From Cichorium intybus (lineage: Eukaryota; Streptophyta; Magnoliopsida; Asterales; Asteraceae), in NCBI GenBank assembly GCA_023525715.1, contig CM042016.1:77793382-77857381 (forward strand): a stretch of DNA of 64,000 nucleotides, read 5' to 3'. Positions 59,752 to 64,000 of the stretch are shown one piece after another; position 1 is the stretch's first letter, and each line of letters begins with the position of its first letter. A program made the translations under genes and the position numbers. The notes below the pieces were generated by a model, which saw only the letters and a program-made list of their open reading frames with translations, did not search any database and was not told the DNA's origin.

Positions 59752-60886
59752 CCGCCACAGTTGCAGTAATAGCCGGCTCCTCCGCAGTCAGCTGGTGAGC
59801 ACGTCCTCGTGTCACCATGGCAGGTCCTTTAGAGGACGATGCACTCACGGGTTTCATACCCCCGCCTCCACCACCATTCTTCAACTTTGGGCAATCAGGC
59901 TTCTTGTGTCCCTTCTCGTTGCAGTTAAAGCAGGTAGGAATCGTAGAAGGAACCTGTGGTGATGCCACCACTACTGAGGACTTACAATGCTTCTAAAGAT
60001 GACCCGGCTTCTTGCAGTGGTAACATACTAACCGACTCTTGTCGTCCTGTCCTGCAGACGGCCTGTACTCGTATCTCATCTTCCCATCATTCTTCTGCTT
60101 CTTATATGCATCCCCGGACGTCTTGGTCAGGGCGTTGTCTGCCTTCCTCTTGTGCTGTTGGGTCTGTAGCTCAATCTCCCTCCTCCTAGCGGCATCCATA
60201 ATAGCTGAGAATGTCGTGAACTCCTGCATGCTCATGAACTCTCGTATCTCTGTACGTAGGGCATCTTTATACCTACTAACCAACCACGCCTCATCTCTGG
60301 AAAATGAGGGACAGAAAGACAGCATCTCCAGGAATTTAGCATTCAGATCTGACACGCACTCCGTAGTCTGATCAAAGGCCATAAACTGGTGCAGCATCCG
60401 CTGCTGCTCCACCTTGGGCACATACTGCCTCTCAAACCTCTCCAAAAACTGGGCCCAAGTCATGGCTCTCAGCTCCTCCTCAATCATCAATGGCGTAATA
60501 GTCATCCACCAGGTATTCACTTTCTTCCTAAGCTGGCTCATAGCAACAACAACCTTGAACTGATCTGGGCACCTGCAAGTCATGAGAGCACTTTCGATAT
60601 CGGCAATCCAGTCTTTAGCCTCTACTAGATCCAAGTCACCATTCCACTGTGGAGGGTGGCACTTAGAGAACTTCTCGAAGTAATAGGCTGAGTCGCGAAC
60701 AGGCGGAGCAGGTAAAGCTCCTTCGTGAACAGTTGCGAGGTGCTCATCCAAGAGAGCACGGACTTGGGTAATTATGTCAGTAGTGACATTCAGAATGAGC
60801 TCGTTAAAGGCATTGTTGAATTCTTCAGCGATGAGTTCCCTGACTTGCCGCATTTGGGTCTGGTTAAGACGAGTAGCCGGAGGCAT
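59752..60886 (-). pseudogene. Gypsy 3 gag (capsid, two zinc knuckles), one stop
   Basis: ATG at 60886 (MPPATRLNQTQMRQ). The retrotransposon gag capsid domain runs about residues 70-230 (motifs AKDWIADIESAL and WAQFLERFERQYVP). The first knuckle, CYHCKKPGHL then KHC, is split by a TAG at 59993-59995. The second is CFNCNEKGHKKPDC, followed by a Gly-rich linker and TATVAG at the intron donor. Apart from that one stop the protein is open. Confidence 0.92.
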
Positions 60887-61422
60887 CTAGATTCGTAGAA
60901 TAAAGAGATTATTAGGAGTTATTCACCCTAGATTTTTCTAGGAAGACTGAAACACTCAGCTCACTGGACATTTCAACCTTGCCCCAACCCGAGATCAGCA
61001 CCGATGCTTCAAATAGTAGGGGCCCTTCTACTACCTTCTACAGAAGTTCCAATCTCCCATCCGTGTCTAGTTTCAAATGTTCCAGTTTGCTCTAACCGTT
61101 TATTTAAACAACTCTCTCACATGATATTGCTAACATAGGTGAAATTTAGCAATTTAGGGCTAATTTAAGATAAGTTTGAAGATAAAACTTATAATAAACG
61201 ATTCAAGATATAATAATCTATCAAAATAATAATATAAGAAACAAGGCTTACTTGGCTGACTGGCACACCAAGGGATCTTCCACTACTAGTCCTCAAAAGT
61301 TTTAAAGAAATTCTTTTAAAGAAAATGTTTTTAAAGAAAATGAAATTTTTAAGAGCCTCAAATTTGAGTTTAGAACATTCCTAAGAATGCCTAGTTACCC
61401 TCAAACGTGTGCTCTGATACCA
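60887..61422 (-). other. Gypsy 3 leader and primer binding site
   Basis: Non-coding leader of about 525 bp. The primer site TGGTATCAGAGC (initiator tRNA-Met) is on the minus strand at 61422-61411, 3 nt from the 5' LTR. Confidence 0.85.
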
Positions 61423-61425
61423 TGT

Positions 61426-63813
61426 TGTAACACCCAAAATTTTTCGCAAAATATTTGAACTTTCAAAGATAACTTCAATAAAAATAGTTATAAGTTTCCA
61501 AAATAATTAAGTAGTTCAAACCCAAAAACATAGCAAAATACTAAGGTAAAGTACGGAAGCATAACACGACATAGTCCTAATTAAATAAAACTCCTAGTAG
61601 TGGCAACCCGGTGCTCCAATCAATCCCGAGCCTCCTTGATCTTAATACCTGAAAAATGTTTAGGGGAACCGTAAGCAAGAGCTTAGTGAATTCAAACACA
61701 ACATCATATTAATATTCACCTTTACCAGTCCTAATCCTTTTCCAATTATAATTATAATAACCAAGCAAAGAACGAATCAATGCTTATATAAAATAGGGCG
61801 GACTTGTAGGTTTGAGCCGCACCGCATAAATTCTCGTATCCTTTGGCCCTGATCCACGCACCTCATAAAGAGTATAACGTTGGGGATCTTATGTAACTAC
61901 CCCTCACAGTAATAATCAATTACATACAGTGCACATGTACGATTTATAATAATAATATAACATGCTTTAATTAATAAGTCTAAGCAATCACACACGAGCT
62001 AATTAGCAAACACAAACATCAATACAACGGTGTGAGACAACTCACCTTGAGTGAGTGAGTAACAGATGGGAGTCAAAATAAGGCTACCAAGCTTGTGCAA
62101 ACATCAACACTTCACCTAAATAAAACTAAAGGTTAGAAGGATGAAGTTGTGAAGCTAAGGAATGAGAAATGAGTAATCACAGCAAGGTCTCTAAAACAGA
62201 CCTGTTGTTCAAGACTGAATTACTCCAAAATATAAAACAGAAGCATAGGCTTAAATAATTTTTACAAGAAACTACAATGACTTAGGTTTTCATAACCATA
62301 AAAAACTCCTCCTAAATCCAAAGGATGAAAGAGATATAAAATTTACAAAAAGACATGTCACTGCTGTCTTCAGACGGACAGTTAGGTGGTGTTGGCCAAT
62401 TCTACCCAACTTGTGGGTAGAATTAACCCCAACCAAACATCATAAGAACAATAGACACATAAATACAAGTCTCAGAGTTGGAATCGATTAAAAAGGGTTT
62501 CCTAAGCTCTGGGTATAAAAATCACAATGTGGACAATCACAGAATCAGCATAAGCTGGTGACTGTCCACTGATCTAGAGTGTGGATCCATTCTAACCAAG
62601 TTATAATGACAATTAACAACCCATCTTATCCATATCTTTAATTCAATATGTAATGTACATGTGGGAACTTGTAATCACTCTGGATCATATCCCAAGCCCT
62701 AGTAATGATAAAAACAAAGTGACATATCACAGCAGACCCGGATTAGACCTAACAGCAAAGAAGCTGTTATTTCCCATAGATAAAGTCCGTTTTAGTGATA
62801 GTGCCTTTTAATAAAGTTACCCAACTCAATTTTTGAACTTTTGGCACTAGTATTGGGTACATTTTGAGTTCTAGAACTCGAGATATGATTTTTACAATAT
62901 GACTACCGAATCTGATTGAAACAGAAACGTAGACCTTGACGACATTTCTTGGCCAATCCACCCTTTTCTCTTTGGGATACATTCTAGGATGTACCAACTC
63001 ATCCTATTCAGTCCCCATGAACATGGAGCTACTAAAAAGGATTAGAGATCATTAGGGATTCATTTGGCCAATTGAAAACTGCAAAAACTCAATCATAAAT
63101 CCAAATACAAAACCCTAAGATCATGATTTTCAATTAGGGTTTTGTTGTGATCTTTCATATACACTCACACTCATATGTACATCAATAATGATGTAATGAG
63201 GTGGTGTATTCAGATCTAAACACCAAGATATATACATCTAAAAGAAAGAGTAGAAGTAGAGAGATTACTACACCAAAATGACAACATAAAATGATACATA
63301 ATATAATAGAAATGAAGAACAATCAAGACTACAAACATACCAAGGATTGGAGTTAGAGATGAACACAAGAGCAAGGTTCTTGGCTGGAGGAGAATGATGA
63401 TGATGATGACGGCTTGATGGTGTTTCCGGCGGCAGGAGGGCGGCGGTGTGGCTGCCTTGGTTCAGCCGAGAGATAGAGAGAGAGTTAGGGAGAGAAAGAG
63501 AGTGAGCCGAGAGGGAGAGGAAGAGAGAGTGTGAGCCGTGAGGGAGAGGGAAGGAATGAAGGAAATTAGGGTTTTGAGCCGTAATATACTAGATTAATGG
63601 GCTAAACCCTTAAGCCTTTGGGCTAGAAGAACATTTAAGCTCTAATTGGGTTTGGCTATAAAACCCATGGACTTAATTATATGATTAAAAGATGGCAATA
63701 ATTATAAGCCCAATCTTTCAATTAATCAGATCTTAATTAAGTAAATTAATATAATGTCACATAATTAATTAAATAAAATAAATGAACGTACCAGGAAAAA
63801 CCGGGGCATTACA
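61426..63813 (-). repeat. Gypsy 3 5' LTR
   Basis: 2388 bp, near-identical to 55165-57536. The 11-bp inverted repeat is preserved at 62398-62424. Confidence 0.95.
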
Positions 63814-64000
63814 AATACAGCTTTCCCTTTTTTAAAAATTAGCATTTTTGGGTTTGAAAGTGTTTTGCTATTGCATAACTCGTTTTGGTTGTTAGTCCCA
63901 AACAACTCAAGATCTTCTTGGTATCAATTAAATACACGATTGTGCGGAATCCAATCGTGTATTAGCAACGAAACAATAAGAACACAGAGATAAACCTTCA
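63814..64000 (-). pseudogene. Copia 3 gag upstream segment with 12-bp hairpin
   Basis: Minus-strand codons from 63924 to 63814 continue directly into the gag tail beyond gypsy 3. Further upstream lies a perfect inverted repeat, AATACACGATTG (63931-63942) and CAATCGTGTATT (63952-63963), around a 9-nt loop. The window ends here, so the Copia 3 5' region is not seen. Confidence 0.55.

Larger units (their letters stand above)
55165..63813 (-). mobile_element. Gypsy 3: chromovirus with gag-pol intron and RT/RNase H deletion
   Basis: 8649 bp on the minus strand, with LTRs of 2372 and 2388 bp (TGTAAC.CC...TTACA) that look about 98-99% identical. It is flanked by AATAC (55160-55164, 63814-63818) and inserted into Copia 3 gag. 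Internally, read leftward: primer site, gag, a 97-bp intron, protease, the first part of RT, integrase, chromodomain-like end and polypurine tract. RNase H and most of RT are deleted, so it could move only with enzymes from another copy. Confidence 0.95.

Noticed and set aside
56496..62997. 76-codon frame in both gypsy 3 LTRs (56496-56726, 62767-62997)
   Set aside because: It is LTR sequence with no recognisable domain; its conservation only reflects LTR identity.

Overview
The window is repeat-rich nuclear DNA of a seed plant. I found no host gene that can be supported. Nearly everything is transposable elements, several nested inside one another, plus an endogenous pararetrovirus. Elements of the types seen here (Tekay/Del-like chromoviruses, Sirevirus-like Copia elements, caulimovirid insertions, TA-rich tracts) are typical of eudicot heterochromatin; species cannot be read from the sequence.

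Layout. 1-8068 is a plus-strand Ty3/gypsy chromovirus ('gypsy 1') whose 5' LTR is cut by the window edge. 8069-15044 is an AT-rich mosaic holding a non-autonomous hAT element with a perfect 8-bp target duplication, a large inverted-repeat Mutator-like element with a 9-bp duplication inside a TA tract, SINE-like pieces and long TA microsatellites. A 5'-truncated minus-strand LINE (15045-16808 and 31044-31574) is split by a 14.2-kb Sirevirus-like Copia element ('Copia 1', 16809-31043, duplication TTAAG) that carries a large extra ORF after pol. From 31643 a plus-strand caulimovirid begins with a tRNA-Met-like primer site. It is split first by 'Copia 2' (31683-42309, duplication AATTT) and again by a minus-strand chromovirus ('gypsy 2', 42673-49420, duplication GTTTA, no 5' LTR), and ends near 53590. 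A minus-strand Copia remnant ('Copia 3') fills the rest and is split by 'gypsy 3' (55165-63813, duplication AATAC).

The gene sets are the usual gag, protease, reverse transcriptase, RNase H and integrase of LTR elements, and movement protein, coat protein, zinc knuckle, protease and RT/RNase H of the pararetrovirus. Every pol copy and the virus have at least one disabling change, so none looks autonomous. Several premature stops fit CGA to TGA transitions.

The most interesting signals concern RNA processing. Gypsy 3 has a 97-bp GT-AG intron exactly at the gag-protease boundary whose removal fuses the two frames. Copia 1 and Copia 2 have a single stop codon between gag and pol followed at once by a 3' splice acceptor, with an in-phase CAG|GTAT donor at the homologous gag position, so splicing would remove a coiled-coil gag extension together with the stop. 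Copia 1 also shows a TATA box and an acceptor-like site before its extra ORF, and an LTR TATA box in the loop of a perfect 13-bp inverted repeat. Gypsy 2 ends at its primer site yet keeps a target duplication, as expected for integration of an incomplete cDNA.
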